Shown here: positions 7,999-17,426 of the stretch, piece after piece
Layout: each line of letters begins with the position of its first letter
Numbering within the stretch: the stretch's first letter is position 1
NCBI GenBank assembly: GCA_002841295.1
Contig: PHEU01000026.1
Location: 1-49,778, forward strand
Source: Actinobacteria bacterium HGW-Actinobacteria-6
Lineage (GTDB): Bacteria > Actinomycetota > Coriobacteriia > Anaerosomatales > Anaerosomataceae
Direction of reading: 5' to 3'
Length of the DNA stretch: 49,778 nt
Notes under the pieces: generated by a model
Databases searched by the model: none
Told to the model about the DNA's origin: nothing
Seen by the model: only the letters and a program-made list of their open reading frames with translations
Translations under genes and position numbers: made by a program

Positions 7999-8529
7999 AT
8001 GACTGAGAACGGCAAGAAGGTTCCCGCGAAGAGCAGCAACACCGTGCGCTATGCCATCGTCGGCGCCATCATTCTAGCGGCGTTCGTCGGCTCCTACAGC
8101 CTGGCTGTGGCCAGGACCGGCACAGTGAATGCTGATCAGGGCGCGGTCGCAGCGCTTGCGACAACGCCAGTGGTTTACGGCGACCCTACGGTGGATGGCG
8201 GTGCCGCATGCGCATGCTGTGGCAGCGCTGGTTCAAGTGAGCCTATCGAAGGCAGCGCCACCGTTGAAGGTGACGTACAGAAGATCTCGGTCGACCTGTC
8301 CACCGGCTCCTATAACCCGAACACGATCAAGCTCAAGGCAGGCGTACCCACCGAGATAACCTTCGGTCAGGGCAGCGGGTGCACCGCCGAGGTGCTTTCG
8401 AAGGATCTTGGATTCTTCGAGGACCTAACGGCTGGCCCCGTCACCGTGAAGCTCGGGGCGCTTGAGCCCGGAACGTACAGCTTCAGCTGCGGCATGGAGA
8501 TGGTGTTCGGAACGATCGTCGTCGAGTAG
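7999..8529 (+). CDS. Membrane-anchored cupredoxin-domain protein
   Basis: 176 residues; ATG 7999 has AAAGGAGAG upstream. A single N-terminal helix (about residues 18-38) anchors it facing outward. A C-A-C-C-G-S cluster follows near residue 73, then a cupredoxin_1-type domain (about 90-176). That domain has E-I-T-F-G-Q-G-S-G-C-T-A-E-V and the C-terminal loop F-S-C-G-M-E-M-V-F-G, giving Cys and Met ligands. It probably binds copper at the outer face and hands it to or from CopA. It follows the TauE-like gene at 37 bases and precedes copA. Very similar wording of the copper loop occurs in the cassette gene at 43927, so the two are paralogues. Confidence 0.87.
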   Translation: MTENGKKVPAKSSNTVRYAIVGAIILAAFVGSYSLAVARTGTVNADQGAVAALATTPVVYGDPTVDGGAACACCGSAGSSEPIEGSATVEGDVQKISVDLSTGSYNPNTIKLKAGVPTEITFGQGSGCTAEVLSKDLGFFEDLTAGPVTVKLGALEPGTYSFSCGMEMVFGTIVVE

Positions 8530-8547
8530 TGAGCCCCGCGACAAGCA

Positions 8548-8570
8548 GGGTACGTATACCCTATGGGGTA
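8548..8570 (+). promoter_or_regulatory. CsoR-like operator upstream of copA
   Basis: Three alternating pentamers, GGGTA (8548-8552), TACCC (8557-8561) and GGGTA (8566-8570), each separated by four bases. TACCC-N4-GGGTA is the usual form of the copper repressor CsoR site before copZA genes. No csoR gene is in the window. Confidence 0.65.
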
Positions 8571-8595
8571 CGGACCGCTGAAGAGGAGAGTCCAA

Positions 8596-11505
8596 GTGAG
8601 TAGCACCAGTAAGAACCAGACGTTCCGCGTGGCCGTCGAGGGCATGCATTGCCACTCGTGCGAGCGCACGCTTATAGGTGAGTTGTCCGGCGTCGCCGGG
8701 GTTCAGGCCGTCTCGGCCGACGCCGTGGCAGGGACAGCGACGATTCTCGCTGATCCTGAGGTGATTGATGCGGGCGCAGTTGCCGGCGCGATCATGGCCG
8801 CCGGATTCGTGGCGACCGACGGCGGGGCGCTAGCGCCCACAACCGATGAGGTGCAGCTGCCTGAACCTGCACCCGTGGCCGAGGAGACCGCGTGTGAGAC
8901 CGGCGCGTGTCCGGTGATTCCGGATGGACCAGACCCGGAGCCCGTGGCGGTTCCGGCAGGAGCCGATGTCACGAAATCCACCTTCGCAGTCACGGGCATG
9001 ACATGCGCGTCGTGCTCCGCGATCATCGAGAAGGTCGTCGGCCGCTCGCCGGGAGTTGTCTCGGCGAATGTGAACCTCGCGATGGAGCGACTCGACGTGC
9101 AGTTCGATCCGAACTCGACGACGCTGGCGGCTATCCGCAGCGCCGTCGAAGGCGCGGGCTACGGCGCGACCGAGCTTGTCGCCCCTAAGGCGGAGGTCAG
9201 CGGCAAGCTGACGTTCGCGGTGACGGGCATGACGTGCGCATCGTGCGTGATGGTCGTTGAGAAGACGCTGGCCAAGCTCGCCGGTGTCACGAGCGTCGTC
9301 GTCAATCTCGCTCTTGAGACGGCCACGGTCGAAGTTGACCCCACGATGATCGGGCCGGACGAGGTCATCTCGGCGATTGAAGGCGCTGGCTACCACGCCA
9401 TCCTGAAGGTTGAGACACCGGCCGGACAGGCGCCCGCCGAGGACCTGCAGCGCGCCGCGCAGCGCAAGCACGAGCGTCACGAGCAGCGACTGTTCGCGAT
9501 GTCGCTCGCCCTGTCGCTGCCGCTGCTGGCGCTCATGATCCCATCGGTGATGGAGAAGGTGCCGATGGTCGTGGCGACATGGCTCGCCGATACGTTCGGC
9601 GGCGCCTGGGACCCGATGATGGTGTTCAAGTACATCGGCCTCGTGCTGTCCACGCCGGTTCAATTCATAGCCGGCGCTCAGTTCTACCGTGGCTTCTATC
9701 ACGCGATCAAGCGGCGCTCCGGCAACATGGACACCCTGATTGCGATCGGCACGAGCTCAGCGTACTTCTACTCGCTGGCTGCGACATTCATCCCGTCGCT
9801 TTCCGCAGAGCCGGTCTTCTACGAGACCGCAGCGCTCCTGATCACCTTCGTGATTCTCGGCAAGCTGCTTGAGGCGCGTGCGAAGGGCAAGACCAGCGAT
9901 GCGATCAAGAAGCTCATGGGTCTTGCGGCCAAGACCGCCCGCGTCGTTCGCGGCGGCGAAGAGGTTGACGTCCCGATCGAGCAGGTCGTTGTGGGCGACG
10001 TCGTTGTCGTCCGGCCTGGCGAGAAGGTTCCGGTCGACGGTGTACTCATCGACGGTCACTCGGCTGTGGATGAATCCATGCTCACCGGCGAATCTATTCC
10101 GGTTGAGAAGAGTGTTGGCGACACCGTCATCGGCGCGACGATGAACAAGCTTGGCTCGTTCAAGTTCCGGGCTACCAAGGTCGGGGCTGACACCGCGCTC
10201 GCGCAGATCGTGAAGCTGGTGGAGGACGCGCAGGGTTCCAAGGCGCCCGTTCAGCGATTCGCTGACCGCATCAGCGCCGTGTTCGTTCCGGCTGTTGTGG
10301 GTGCGGCCATCCTGACGTTCCTGGTGTGGCTGTTCGTGGTTCCCAACTTCGTTGACGCTTCCTTCTATGCAGTCGCGTCCCCGTTCGTGAAGGCGCTTCT
10401 CGCTGGCACGGCCGTAGTCGTGGTCGCGTGCCCGTGCGCTCTCGGTCTGGCTACGCCTACCGCCATCATGGTGGGTACCGGCAAGGGCGCCGAGAATGGC
10501 ATCCTGATCAAGAACGGCGAGGCACTCGAGACCACGTACAAGATCAAAGCGGTCGTGTTCGACAAGACCGGAACGCTTACGCACGGCAAGCCAGTCGTGA
10601 CAGAAGTCGAATTGGCCGATGGTCACGATACGGCGCGCGTCTTCAAGCTCGCCGCCGCGCTCGAGCGCAATTCCGAGCACCCGCTTGCCGAGGCGATCGT
10701 CTCGCACGCGAAAGCGACGGGCGTTGAGCTGCCGGAGGTCGAGGGCTTCTCGGCCATCCCGGGTCACGGCGTCGAAGGCAACGTCATGGGTATGCGAGTC
10801 GCGTTTGGCAACCGCAAGCTTATGGCGCGTGACGGTATCGACATCTCAAGGTTCGAGGATCGCATCGCCGCACTTGAGAGCGAAGGCAAGACGGTCATGC
10901 TCGTAGGTGTCGGCGGCAACAAGCTCGCCGGCATGATCGCGGTGGCCGACACGCTCAAGGAGAACTCCAAGGAAGCGGTGGAGCGTCTCACGGCGATGGG
11001 CGTTGAGGTCTTCATGATCACCGGAGACAACCGTCGCACTGCCGAGGCCATCGCCTCGCAGGCCGGTATCGCGCCTGATCACGTGCTTGCGGAGGTGCTT
11101 CCCGAGCATAAGGCTGAGGAAGTCGCCAAGCTTCAGGCCCGCGGTCTGAGCGTCGCCATGGTTGGCGACGGCATCAACGACACCCCTGCTCTTGCACAGG
11201 CTGATGTTGGCATCGCAATGGGTGCCGGCACCGACGTAGCGATGGAGACCGGCGGCATCGTGCTTATCAAGAACGACCTGCGCGACGTTGTCACCGCCAT
11301 CGAGCTGTCGCGCGCAACCATGCGCAAAATCCGCCAGAACTTCTTCTGGGCGCTCGGCTACAACACGCTGGGTATCCCGGTTGCGGCTCTCGGCTTGCTC
11401 CGACCGGAGCTTGCCGGGGCAGCCATGGCGCTCTCAAGCGTCAGCGTCGTCACAAGCTCACTGATGCTCAAGCGCTTCAAGCCGAGCATGTCGAAGGCTG
11501 CGTAA
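8596..11505 (+). CDS. copA: Copper-exporting P1B-type ATPase with three HMA domains
   Basis: 969 residues from GTG 8596, chosen because GAGGAGAG lies five bases upstream; the earlier ATG at 8563 lies inside the operator. Three N-terminal metal-binding domains carry G-M-H-C-H-S-C (Cys 19/22), G-M-T-C-A-S-C (from Cys 137) and G-M-T-C-A-S-C (from Cys 214). Between the first two is a Cys-containing linker (C-E-T-G-A-C-P). Membrane helices follow, with the actuator loop T-G-E-S (497-500), the transport motif C-P-C (612-614), the phosphorylation site D-K-T-G-T (Asp 656), the S-E-H-P-L nucleotide motif and G-D-G-I-N-D (857-862). CPC predicts Cu(I) export from the cytoplasm. The extra HMA domain makes it longer than the usual one- or two-domain enzymes. 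Confidence 0.95.
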   Translation: MSSTSKNQTFRVAVEGMHCHSCERTLIGELSGVAGVQAVSADAVAGTATILADPEVIDAGAVAGAIMAAGFVATDGGALAPTTDEVQLPEPAPVAEETACETGACPVIPDGPDPEPVAVPAGADVTKSTFAVTGMTCASCSAIIEKVVGRSPGVVSANVNLAMERLDVQFDPNSTTLAAIRSAVEGAGYGATELVAPKAEVSGKLTFAVTGMTCASCVMVVEKTLAKLAGVTSVVVNLALETATVEVDPTMIGPDEVISAIEGAGYHAILKVETPAGQAPAEDLQRAAQRKHERHEQRLFAMSLALSLPLLALMIPSVMEKVPMVVATWLADTFGGAWDPMMVFKYIGLVLSTPVQFIAGAQFYRGFYHAIKRRSGNMDTLIAIGTSSAYFYSLAATFIPSLSAEPVFYETAALLITFVILGKLLEARAKGKTSDAIKKLMGLAAKTARVVRGGEEVDVPIEQVVVGDVVVVRPGEKVPVDGVLIDGHSAVDESMLTGESIPVEKSVGDTVIGATMNKLGSFKFRATKVGADTALAQIVKLVEDAQGSKAPVQRFADRISAVFVPAVVGAAILTFLVWLFVVPNFVDASFYAVASPFVKALLAGTAVVVVACPCALGLATPTAIMVGTGKGAENGILIKNGEALETTYKIKAVVFDKTGTLTHGKPVVTEVELADGHDTARVFKLAAALERNSEHPLAEAIVSHAKATGVELPEVEGFSAIPGHGVEGNVMGMRVAFGNRKLMARDGIDISRFEDRIAALESEGKTVMLVGVGGNKLAGMIAVADTLKENSKEAVERLTAMGVEVFMITGDNRRTAEAIASQAGIAPDHVLAEVLPEHKAEEVAKLQARGLSVAMVGDGINDTPALAQADVGIAMGAGTDVAMETGGIVLIKNDLRDVVTAIELSRATMRKIRQNFFWALGYNTLGIPVAALGLLRPELAGAAMALSSVSVVTSSLMLKRFKPSMSKAA

Positions 11506-11516
11506 ACACACATTCC

Positions 11517-11538
11517 GCGGGCGGCGCTGGCCGCCCGC
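11517..11538 (+). terminator. GC-rich hairpin after copA
   Basis: GCGGGCGGC (11517-11525) and GCCGCCCGC (11530-11538) form a perfect 9-bp stem with a GCTG loop. There is no T tract, so it may only weaken or stabilise transcript into the lipoprotein gene. Confidence 0.5.
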
Positions 11539-11562
11539 GCGTACCCTGAAAGGGATGATCGC

Positions 11563-12396
11563 ATGAGGAAGATCCTCATGATCGGAATCGTCGCGGCGCT
11601 GGCTGTTGGCGTGCTCGGCCTGGCAGGTTGCTCGAAGGAACCCGCCGCAGAAGAGGAGACGATGGGCGTCTGGGGATATGTCGCCTCCGGCGACGACGCT
11701 CTGATCGAAGTCGCCGAGTCACAGCCCGGCGTTGACGTGCTTGTGGTCGACCGCGTGCTGGCACCTGAGGACTCGTGGCTCGTAGTGCACCTTGAGGTCG
11801 ACGGGATGCCTGGAGAGCGCGTGGGTCTGATCGCCGTCCCCAAGGGTGAGAGCACCAGCGTTGAGATTCCGCTCGAGGGCGTCACGACGCCGAACGTGAT
11901 TGTGGCACTCCATGCCGACCGCGGTGTTGCGGGCGAGTTCGACTTCGACATGGACGCAAAAGAGACGACTCCCGACCGTCCGTTCTTCGTGGACAGCAAG
12001 GAGCTCGCAAAGGTCATCGCGGTCCGTGATTTCGGTGTGAAGGCCGATGCAGGAACCGCTGCCATCGAGGTTTCTAATCAGCCCGGTGCCACCACGACTC
12101 TCAAGATCGATCGTGCCATTGCCCCCACGGGTGCCTGGATCGTCGTGCACCTCGATGATGACGGTATGCCGGGCAAGCGTGTCGGCACCCTTCAGATTCC
12201 GGCTGGCGAGTCCCTGAGCGTGGAGGTGGAGCTCGACCCATCGATTCCGCTCACCGAGAAGCTGTTCGTCGCGGTGCATGCCGATCGCGGCATTGCTGGC
12301 GAGTTCGAGTTCGACATGGAGGACAAGGTGGGTAGTCCTGACCAGCCGTTCTTCGTCGATGGCGCAGAGGTGGCCACGGCGGTTGTAGTCAAGTAG
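11563..12396 (+). CDS. Lipoprotein with two DUF7282 domains
   Basis: 277 residues; AAAGGG precedes the ATG. Signal peptide with lipobox L-A-G-C (Cys 23) predicts a lipid anchor at the outside of the membrane. Two homologous domains (about residues 50-163 and 165-277) share the pattern D-R-x-x-A-P-x-x-x-W-x-V-V-H-L-x-x-D-G-M-P-G-x-R-V-G, then V-A-L/V-H-A-D-R-G-x-A-G-E-F-x-F-D-M, then P-F-F-V-D. This matches DUF7282, known mainly from haloarchaeal and some bacterial exported proteins; no function is established. Conserved His, Asp and Glu are surface candidates for metal binding. Closeness to copA suggests, but does not prove, a copper-related role. Confidence 0.8.
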   Translation: MRKILMIGIVAALAVGVLGLAGCSKEPAAEEETMGVWGYVASGDDALIEVAESQPGVDVLVVDRVLAPEDSWLVVHLEVDGMPGERVGLIAVPKGESTSVEIPLEGVTTPNVIVALHADRGVAGEFDFDMDAKETTPDRPFFVDSKELAKVIAVRDFGVKADAGTAAIEVSNQPGATTTLKIDRAIAPTGAWIVVHLDDDGMPGKRVGTLQIPAGESLSVEVELDPSIPLTEKLFVAVHADRGIAGEFEFDMEDKVGSPDQPFFVDGAEVATAVVVK

Positions 12397-12420
12397 CGGC
12401 ACGGCTTTCGACCTGTTCAC

Positions 12421-12459
12421 GAGGGCGGCACCCGCAGCGGTGTCGCCCTCGTTCGTTCT
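12421..12459 (+). terminator. Terminator after DUF7282 lipoprotein gene
   Basis: GAGGGCGGCACC (12421-12432) pairs with GGTGTCGCCCTC (12439-12450), one mismatch in 12 pairs, followed by GTTCGTTCT. Confidence 0.75.
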
Positions 12460-12611
12460 CGGGCAGTGCCGGCGCCATCCCGGGCTTCCGTTCTGTCTTG
12501 CGCGCTTATGGCAATCGGACACCGTCGCAGGTATGCTTGGGAGGACTTGTCATGTGTTAAGGCTCTTCACGGGGGAGCGCCGGCGCACGCAGCATGCGAA
12601 AGGGGGTCGCG

Positions 12612-15221
12612 ATGCGCGTTTCGATGCACCGGCGACTACTACCGATGGTCGTGGTCTTAGCTCTACTCGCTTCGTTTGTGCCGGTCTTCCCGGCGATCGC
12701 TATTCCTGCCGAGCCCAAGACCATCTACGTCGACGCTGTGAATGGCGACGACGTGGGCGGCGACGGCACGGCCGGCAGCCCGTACATGAGCATCACGATG
12801 GGTCTCGGCGACGCCAACTATGGCGACACGGTCGATATAGCCCCTGGCACGTACAGCGTGTCCGAGACGGGCGAGACATTCCCGCTTCCGATCTCGCCCT
12901 CCAAGATCACACTCCAGGGCAGCGATCCGTACGAGTGTGTCATCGATGCGGAGTGGAACGACACCATCATCTGGATGATGGATGGTTCCGAGTTCGGCAT
13001 CTCCGGCCTTACGCTCGCTCACGGCTTCGCTGAAGCGGGCGGTGCTGTCATGGTCGGTCTGGCTACGCTGACGATGACCGATTGCATCCTTACGCAGAAC
13101 TTCGCACAAACCGGCGGAGCCATCTACGCCACAGATTCCACCGTCATGCTCACCGACTGCGAGTTCACCGAGAACGGAGAGACGGCGTTTGCCATGGTTC
13201 CCGCCGGGGTGACCCCGCAGGGCGTTACCGGGTCCTACTCATGCGGTGCCATCATGGCATTGGGCTCCACGTTTGAGATCGACGGCTGCACCTTCGGTGA
13301 CAACAGCGCGGGCGTACTTGCCGGCGCGATTGGTGCGGAGGCGTCTGAACTCAACATCTCGGACTCCTCGTTCTATGAGAACGCACTCGCCGAAACCATG
13401 AATCCTCAATCTGCATTCGACTTCTCGGGTCCGGGCCTTGCCCCCACTGAGGCATTCCTTCCGAACTTCGGCGGCGCGGTCCTCGCCATCGCTAGTGGCG
13501 TATCTGTGACTGACAGCGCCTTCTGGGAGAATTCCGCCTTCATCGGTAGCAGTCTGATGGGTCTGGACGCGTCGATGACGGTCGAAGGCAGCTGGTTTGA
13601 AGGCGATACGACTATGGCGGGTGTCGTCGCGAGCATTGGGGATCTGTTCTCAAGCGCGTCGACGGACGCGCTGGGCGAGCTTGCGCCGACAGTTGAGATG
13701 CTCGCAACCTCGCTCACCGTCGAAGGCTCTACGTTCGACGGCAACGAAGGTGCACCAATTGCCGTAGAGGCGGTGCCTGCGCGGATCAGCAACTGCCTCA
13801 TCACCAATAACCAGGGGAGCGGAGGCGAAGGCCCAGACCGGGGCGTGCTTCTGTTCTTCGATTCGGATGCCGACCTCATCAACACGACGCTTGCCGATAA
13901 CACGACGAGCGGGTACTCGATCTACTCGGAGGCGTTGGGTGTCCAGGGAGCGCCTGCGGGTGGCCTCCGAGTGACCAACTCCATCGTCTGGGACGAGTTG
14001 GCGGCGATGGGCCCGGTCTCCGGCGCTGACGTCTCGTACTCGGATCTCTACTCCGCCGACCCGATCATCGCGGAAGCGTATGGCGAGGATGTCATCTCCG
14101 AGGACCCGATGTTCAGGGATCCTGAATCCGGCGACTACTCGCTGGCGGCAGGCTCGCCGTGCATCGACACGGGCGTCGACTTCGGCCTCGCCCCCGATGC
14201 TGACATCGACGGCACGCCCCGTCCGCTCGACGGTGACGCAAGCGGTACCGCCGAATGGGACATGGGCGCCTACGAGTTCGGCGGCGTCACTGACGGACGA
14301 CTTGCCGGTGCCAATCGGTATGAAACGGCCGTTGCTATCTCGCAGGACCACTTCGCAAGCGCGAAAACCGCCATTCTCGCGACCGGTCGCGTCTTCGCGG
14401 ATGGGCTCTCCGCCGCAGGTCTTGCCGGGGCATACGACGCGCCGATCCTGCTCACTCAGCCGAAGATGCTCCCCGGGGCAGTAGCAGCTGAGCTCGTTCG
14501 TCTGGGAGTCAGCCACGTCGTCATATGTGGCGACGAGCAAGCGATCTCTGATTCGGTCGCAAAGGCGGTTGCCGCTCTTGGCGATATCGAGGTCGAGCGT
14601 ATCGGCGGCAGCGATCGCTATGAGACCTCCGCCATGATCGCCGACGAGATCGTCGCGGTGAGAGGCGACGACCCTGGACTTGTCTTCATCGCGCGGGGTG
14701 ACACCTTCCCGGATGCCCTCGCGGTCTCGCCGATCGCGTGGGCGCAGAGCGCTCCGATCCTTCTGGTTCGGCCGCAGCATCTGCCGCGCTACACGGTCGA
14801 TTTCTTGTACGGACTCGCCGACGCCACGAAGACGATCATCGTGGGCAGCGAGGCCGCTGTCTCACTCAGCGTTCAGGGCGAGCTGTCTGTGACGAAGTCG
14901 GGTCCCGATCGAATCGGTGGTACCGACCGCTACGATACGGCCGCTTTGGTCGCGACGTGGGCCGATGACGAAGGCCTTGCCGGCTTCGGTGTCACGGGTG
15001 TGGCGACTGGCGAGCGGTTCGCCGACGCATTGTGCGCAGGCCCGGGCCTCGGCATGTCGGGTGGCGTACTGCTCCTGACGCCGCGTCTCACCGCCGCCGC
15101 GCCCACGCTTGAGACTATCAGCGAGCACGCGCCAGGCATCTCGGCGCTGCAGGTCTTCGGAAGCGGCGCCGCAATCGCCGATTCCGTGGATGCACAGCTG
15201 AGGGCCGCGCGTTTCAAGTAG
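12612..15221 (+). CDS. Beta-helix surface protein with three CWB2 cell-wall-binding repeats
   Basis: 869 residues. ATG 12612 is preceded by AAAGGGGG; an in-frame ATG at 12594 overlaps that site. Signal peptide about 1-30 (ends A-I-A-I-P-A). From I-Y-V-D-A-V-N-G-D-D the protein shows the start seen in right-handed parallel beta-helix proteins (DUF1565/choice-of-anchor-Q type), with repeated short segments such as D-S-x-F-x-E-N, L-T-D-C and N-T-T-L-A-D-N to about residue 550. The last third (about 560-869) is three cell-wall-binding repeat 2 units, each starting with a form of G-A-N-R-Y-E-T-A or G-S-D-R-Y-E-T / G-T-D-R-Y-D-T-A. These anchor proteins to the cell wall or its polymers. Substrate unknown. 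Confidence 0.88.
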   Translation: MRVSMHRRLLPMVVVLALLASFVPVFPAIAIPAEPKTIYVDAVNGDDVGGDGTAGSPYMSITMGLGDANYGDTVDIAPGTYSVSETGETFPLPISPSKITLQGSDPYECVIDAEWNDTIIWMMDGSEFGISGLTLAHGFAEAGGAVMVGLATLTMTDCILTQNFAQTGGAIYATDSTVMLTDCEFTENGETAFAMVPAGVTPQGVTGSYSCGAIMALGSTFEIDGCTFGDNSAGVLAGAIGAEASELNISDSSFYENALAETMNPQSAFDFSGPGLAPTEAFLPNFGGAVLAIASGVSVTDSAFWENSAFIGSSLMGLDASMTVEGSWFEGDTTMAGVVASIGDLFSSASTDALGELAPTVEMLATSLTVEGSTFDGNEGAPIAVEAVPARISNCLITNNQGSGGEGPDRGVLLFFDSDADLINTTLADNTTSGYSIYSEALGVQGAPAGGLRVTNSIVWDELAAMGPVSGADVSYSDLYSADPIIAEAYGEDVISEDPMFRDPESGDYSLAAGSPCIDTGVDFGLAPDADIDGTPRPLDGDASGTAEWDMGAYEFGGVTDGRLAGANRYETAVAISQDHFASAKTAILATGRVFADGLSAAGLAGAYDAPILLTQPKMLPGAVAAELVRLGVSHVVICGDEQAISDSVAKAVAALGDIEVERIGGSDRYETSAMIADEIVAVRGDDPGLVFIARGDTFPDALAVSPIAWAQSAPILLVRPQHLPRYTVDFLYGLADATKTIIVGSEAAVSLSVQGELSVTKSGPDRIGGTDRYDTAALVATWADDEGLAGFGVTGVATGERFADALCAGPGLGMSGGVLLLTPRLTAAAPTLETISEHAPGISALQVFGSGAAIADSVDAQLRAARFK

Positions 15222-15245
15222 GGAACATCTATCGTGCACTAACTG

Positions 15246-15277
15246 GGCCGCATCCTTCGGGGTGCGGCCTTCTTGTT
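15246..15277 (+). terminator. Rho-independent terminator after CWB2 protein gene
   Basis: GGCCGCATCC (15246-15255), a TTCG loop, and GGGTGCGGCC (15260-15269) with one U-G pair, followed by TTCTTGTT. Confidence 0.88.
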
Positions 15278-15299
15278 CCTGGAGCCAGGAACGCAGCGC

Positions 15300-15344
15300 T
15301 TGTTTCCGTCAGCGGGTACGGCGTATACTTCGATAAGCGTCGAA
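15300..15344 (+). promoter_or_regulatory. arsR promoter with an overlapping dyad operator
   Basis: -35 TTGTTT (15300-15305), 18-base spacer, -10 TATACT (15324-15329). The inverted repeat TTCGA (15329-15333) N6 TCGAA (15340-15344) covers the expected transcription start, the usual place for ArsR autorepression. Confidence 0.65.
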
Positions 15345-15367
15345 CTATTGAACCCGAGGAGATGCAG

Positions 15368-15691
15368 GTGAACGCCACGCAGTCTTGCACTCTAACCGCC
15401 GAGCAAGTCAACGCGGCTTTCAAGGCGCTCGCCTCCGAGCAGCGCCGCGAGATCCTTCGGATGCTGGCGACATGTCCAAGCGAGCCGGGCGCGCCGTGCT
15501 CAGCGACAGGCGAGGTATGCGCGTGCAAGATCACGGAGCGGCTGAATCTGGCAGCATCGACGGTCTCTCACCACATGGGTGTGTTGCGGGCAGCCGGGCT
15601 GGTCTCGGCACGCAAGGAGGGAACCTGGGTGCACTACGCGCTTCAGCGCGACGTCATGGAACAGGTAGCTTCCGAGCTGCTCGGCTTCTAG
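15368..15691 (+). CDS. arsR: ArsR/SmtB-family metalloregulator
   Basis: 107 residues from GTG 15368, six bases after GAGGAG; the ATG at 15362 abuts that site. A winged helix-turn-helix is visible: F-K-A-L-A-S-E-Q-R-R-E-I-L-R-M-L, then L-N-L-A-A-S-T-V-S-H-H-M-G-V-L as recognition helix and the wing A-R-K-E-G-T-W-V-H-Y. Candidate sensor thiols are Cys in A-T-C-P, A-P-C-S and V-C-A-C-K, the last being the E-V/L-C-x-C position used by ArsR-type sensors in helix alpha3. It should bind the operator at 15329-15344 and release it with As(III) or a similar thiophilic metalloid. First gene of the operon that ends with ACR3. Confidence 0.88.
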   Translation: MNATQSCTLTAEQVNAAFKALASEQRREILRMLATCPSEPGAPCSATGEVCACKITERLNLAASTVSHHMGVLRAAGLVSARKEGTWVHYALQRDVMEQVASELLGF

Positions 15692-15724
15692 ATTCGCAAC
15701 GAAACAAACGAGAGGACAACCGGA

Positions 15725-15961
15725 ATGGTCATCAAGATCCTGGGTTCGGGCTGCAAGAGCTGCAACACGCTGGAGGAGCGGACTCGTGAGGCGGTCGCGT
15801 CTCTCGGCATCGACGTCACGATCGAGCATGTGACTGACATCGCGCAAATCATGGCTTACGGCGTCATGTCGACGCCGGCACTTGTGGTCGATGAGCAGCT
15901 CAAGCTGTCCGGTCGCGTCGCGTCTGTCGACGAAATCACCGCGATGCTGTCGCGGGCGTAG
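15725..15961 (+). CDS. Small thioredoxin-fold protein (redox-active disulfide protein 2 type)
   Basis: 78 residues, one domain of the mini-thioredoxin/glutaredoxin-like family commonly found beside ArsP-type permeases. Active site G-C-K-S-C (Cys 10 and 13), then helix, and a cis-Pro loop M-S-T-P-A-L-V-V-D near residue 53. It is expected to be cytoplasmic (no signal) and to exchange thiols with a partner membrane protein in the same operon. GAGGACAACC lies upstream. 33 bases after arsR and 8 before the permease gene. Confidence 0.85.
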   Translation: MVIKILGSGCKSCNTLEERTREAVASLGIDVTIEHVTDIAQIMAYGVMSTPALVVDEQLKLSGRVASVDEITAMLSRA

Positions 15962-15968
15962 GCGCATC

Positions 15969-16937
15969 ATGGATCCGTTCTACCCACTGCAACTGCTCTC
16001 CGACTGGCTGACCTTCGACCTCATCGGGCTCGCCCGCACGAGTAAGGCCGGGCTGTCGGTCAACTTCTTCTTGTACGACGTCCCGAAGGTGCTCATCTTG
16101 CTCGCGGTGGTCATCTTCTTCGTGGCGATCATCCGGTCGTTCTTCCCGCCCGAGAGAACACGTAAGCTCCTGTCCAATTCCAAGCTGTACGCGGGCAACG
16201 TTGCTGCGGCGCTTCTCGGCATCGTCACGCCGTTCTGCTCCTGCTCGGCGGTGCCGCTGTTCATCGGCTTCGTGGAAAGCGGCGTGCCTCTGGGCGTGAC
16301 GTTCTCGTTTCTCGTGGCGAGCCCGATGATCAACGAGGTCGCGATCATCCTGCTCTTCGGCCTCTTCGGCTGGAAGATCGCCGCGCTCTACGTGGCCTCG
16401 GGGCTCTTCATCGCGATCACGAGCGGCATCATCATCGGCAAGCTCGGGCTTGAGAGCTGGGTCGAGGAGTACGTGTACAAGATCCGCATGGGCGATGCCG
16501 GTGAGATGCCCGAGCAGACGTGGGCCGAGAAGCTCCGTTACGCGCGCGGCTACGTGGCCGAGATCGTCGGCAAGGTGTGGCCGTACGTGGTCGTCGGCAT
16601 CGGAATCGGTGCCGTCATGCACGGCTACATTCCGGATGACTTCCTCGTGCAGTACGCAGGTCCCGGCAATCCCTTCGCCGTGCCGCTTGCGGTCCTCATC
16701 GGCGTACCGCTCTACAGCAACGCCGCCGGCGTCATCCCGCTCGTGAGCGTGCTCACCGAGAAAGGGATGGCGATGGGCACGGTGCTCGCCTTCATGATGG
16801 CCGTGGTTGGCCTGTCACTTCCCGAGGCGATCATCCTGCGCAAGGTACTCAAGCCAAAGCTCATCGCTGTGTACTTCGGCATCAACGCCGCCGGCATCGT
16901 GGCGATCGGCTACCTGTTCAACGTGGTACTGCACTAG
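15969..16937 (+). CDS. ArsP-type permease (DUF318/PF03773)
   Basis: 322 residues, eight to ten helices. The diagnostic block G-I-V-T-P-F-C-S-C-S-A-V-P-L-F-I-G-F with A-S-P-M-I-N-E-V-A in the next helix, and the second-half repeat G-V-P-L-Y-S-N-A-A-G-V-I-P-L, match the permease family that includes ArsP, an exporter of trivalent organoarsenicals. Several family members outside ars operons have other or unknown substrates. The FCSC cysteines may bind metalloid. Start ATG 15969, 8 bases after the mini-thioredoxin stop; the next gene starts at the base after its stop. Confidence 0.88.
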   Translation: MDPFYPLQLLSDWLTFDLIGLARTSKAGLSVNFFLYDVPKVLILLAVVIFFVAIIRSFFPPERTRKLLSNSKLYAGNVAAALLGIVTPFCSCSAVPLFIGFVESGVPLGVTFSFLVASPMINEVAIILLFGLFGWKIAALYVASGLFIAITSGIIIGKLGLESWVEEYVYKIRMGDAGEMPEQTWAEKLRYARGYVAEIVGKVWPYVVVGIGIGAVMHGYIPDDFLVQYAGPGNPFAVPLAVLIGVPLYSNAAGVIPLVSVLTEKGMAMGTVLAFMMAVVGLSLPEAIILRKVLKPKLIAVYFGINAAGIVAIGYLFNVVLH

Positions 16938-17426
16938 ATGGAGTCGCCAGTGATTGATCCCCAAAGCTCGACGCCCGCTGCGGGCCGGACGCGCACCCTG
17001 ATCGTGGTGGCGATACTGGTTGTTTTCGCTGTCATCCTCGGCGTGAAGCTCGCCACGACGTCGGAGATACAGACCGGCGTCGCATCGAGGCCCTCGATGG
17101 TGCAGGACGACGCGGTGGTTACGTATGACGCAGCGCTGGCAACCGGCAAGCCGGTCTACGTTCTCTTCCACTCGCTCACGTGCGACCCGTGCGTGCAGAT
17201 ATCGGCGGTGGCGGACGAGGTCGTTCCCGAGTATGCGGACACCGTAATCTTCGTCAACGCGATCACCGATAGCCCGTCTGGCCAGAAGCTCGCGGCCAGG
17301 TTCTCGTTTGAGTACATTCCGACCTCGTTCTTTGTGCTCCCGGACGGGACTGTGTCCGACTCATTCACAGGCGTCCTCTCCGCCGAGGAGATGCGTGTTC
17401 GGCTCGATGGGTTGGGCGCTAAGTGA
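16938..17426 (+). CDS. Membrane-anchored thioredoxin-like protein
   Basis: 162 residues. One N-terminal helix (about 19-40) anchors an external thioredoxin-fold domain. Active site S-L-T-C-D-P-C-V-Q (Cys about 80 and 83), cis-Pro in Y-I-P-T-S-F-F-V-L-P-D-G-T. The CDPC centre and the position directly before CcdA suggest it receives electrons from CcdA outside the membrane. Starts one base after the permease stop and its own stop overlaps the ccdA start (GTGA). Partner inside the envelope unknown. Confidence 0.85.
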   Translation: MESPVIDPQSSTPAAGRTRTLIVVAILVVFAVILGVKLATTSEIQTGVASRPSMVQDDAVVTYDAALATGKPVYVLFHSLTCDPCVQISAVADEVVPEYADTVIFVNAITDSPSGQKLAARFSFEYIPTSFFVLPDGTVSDSFTGVLSAEEMRVRLDGLGAK

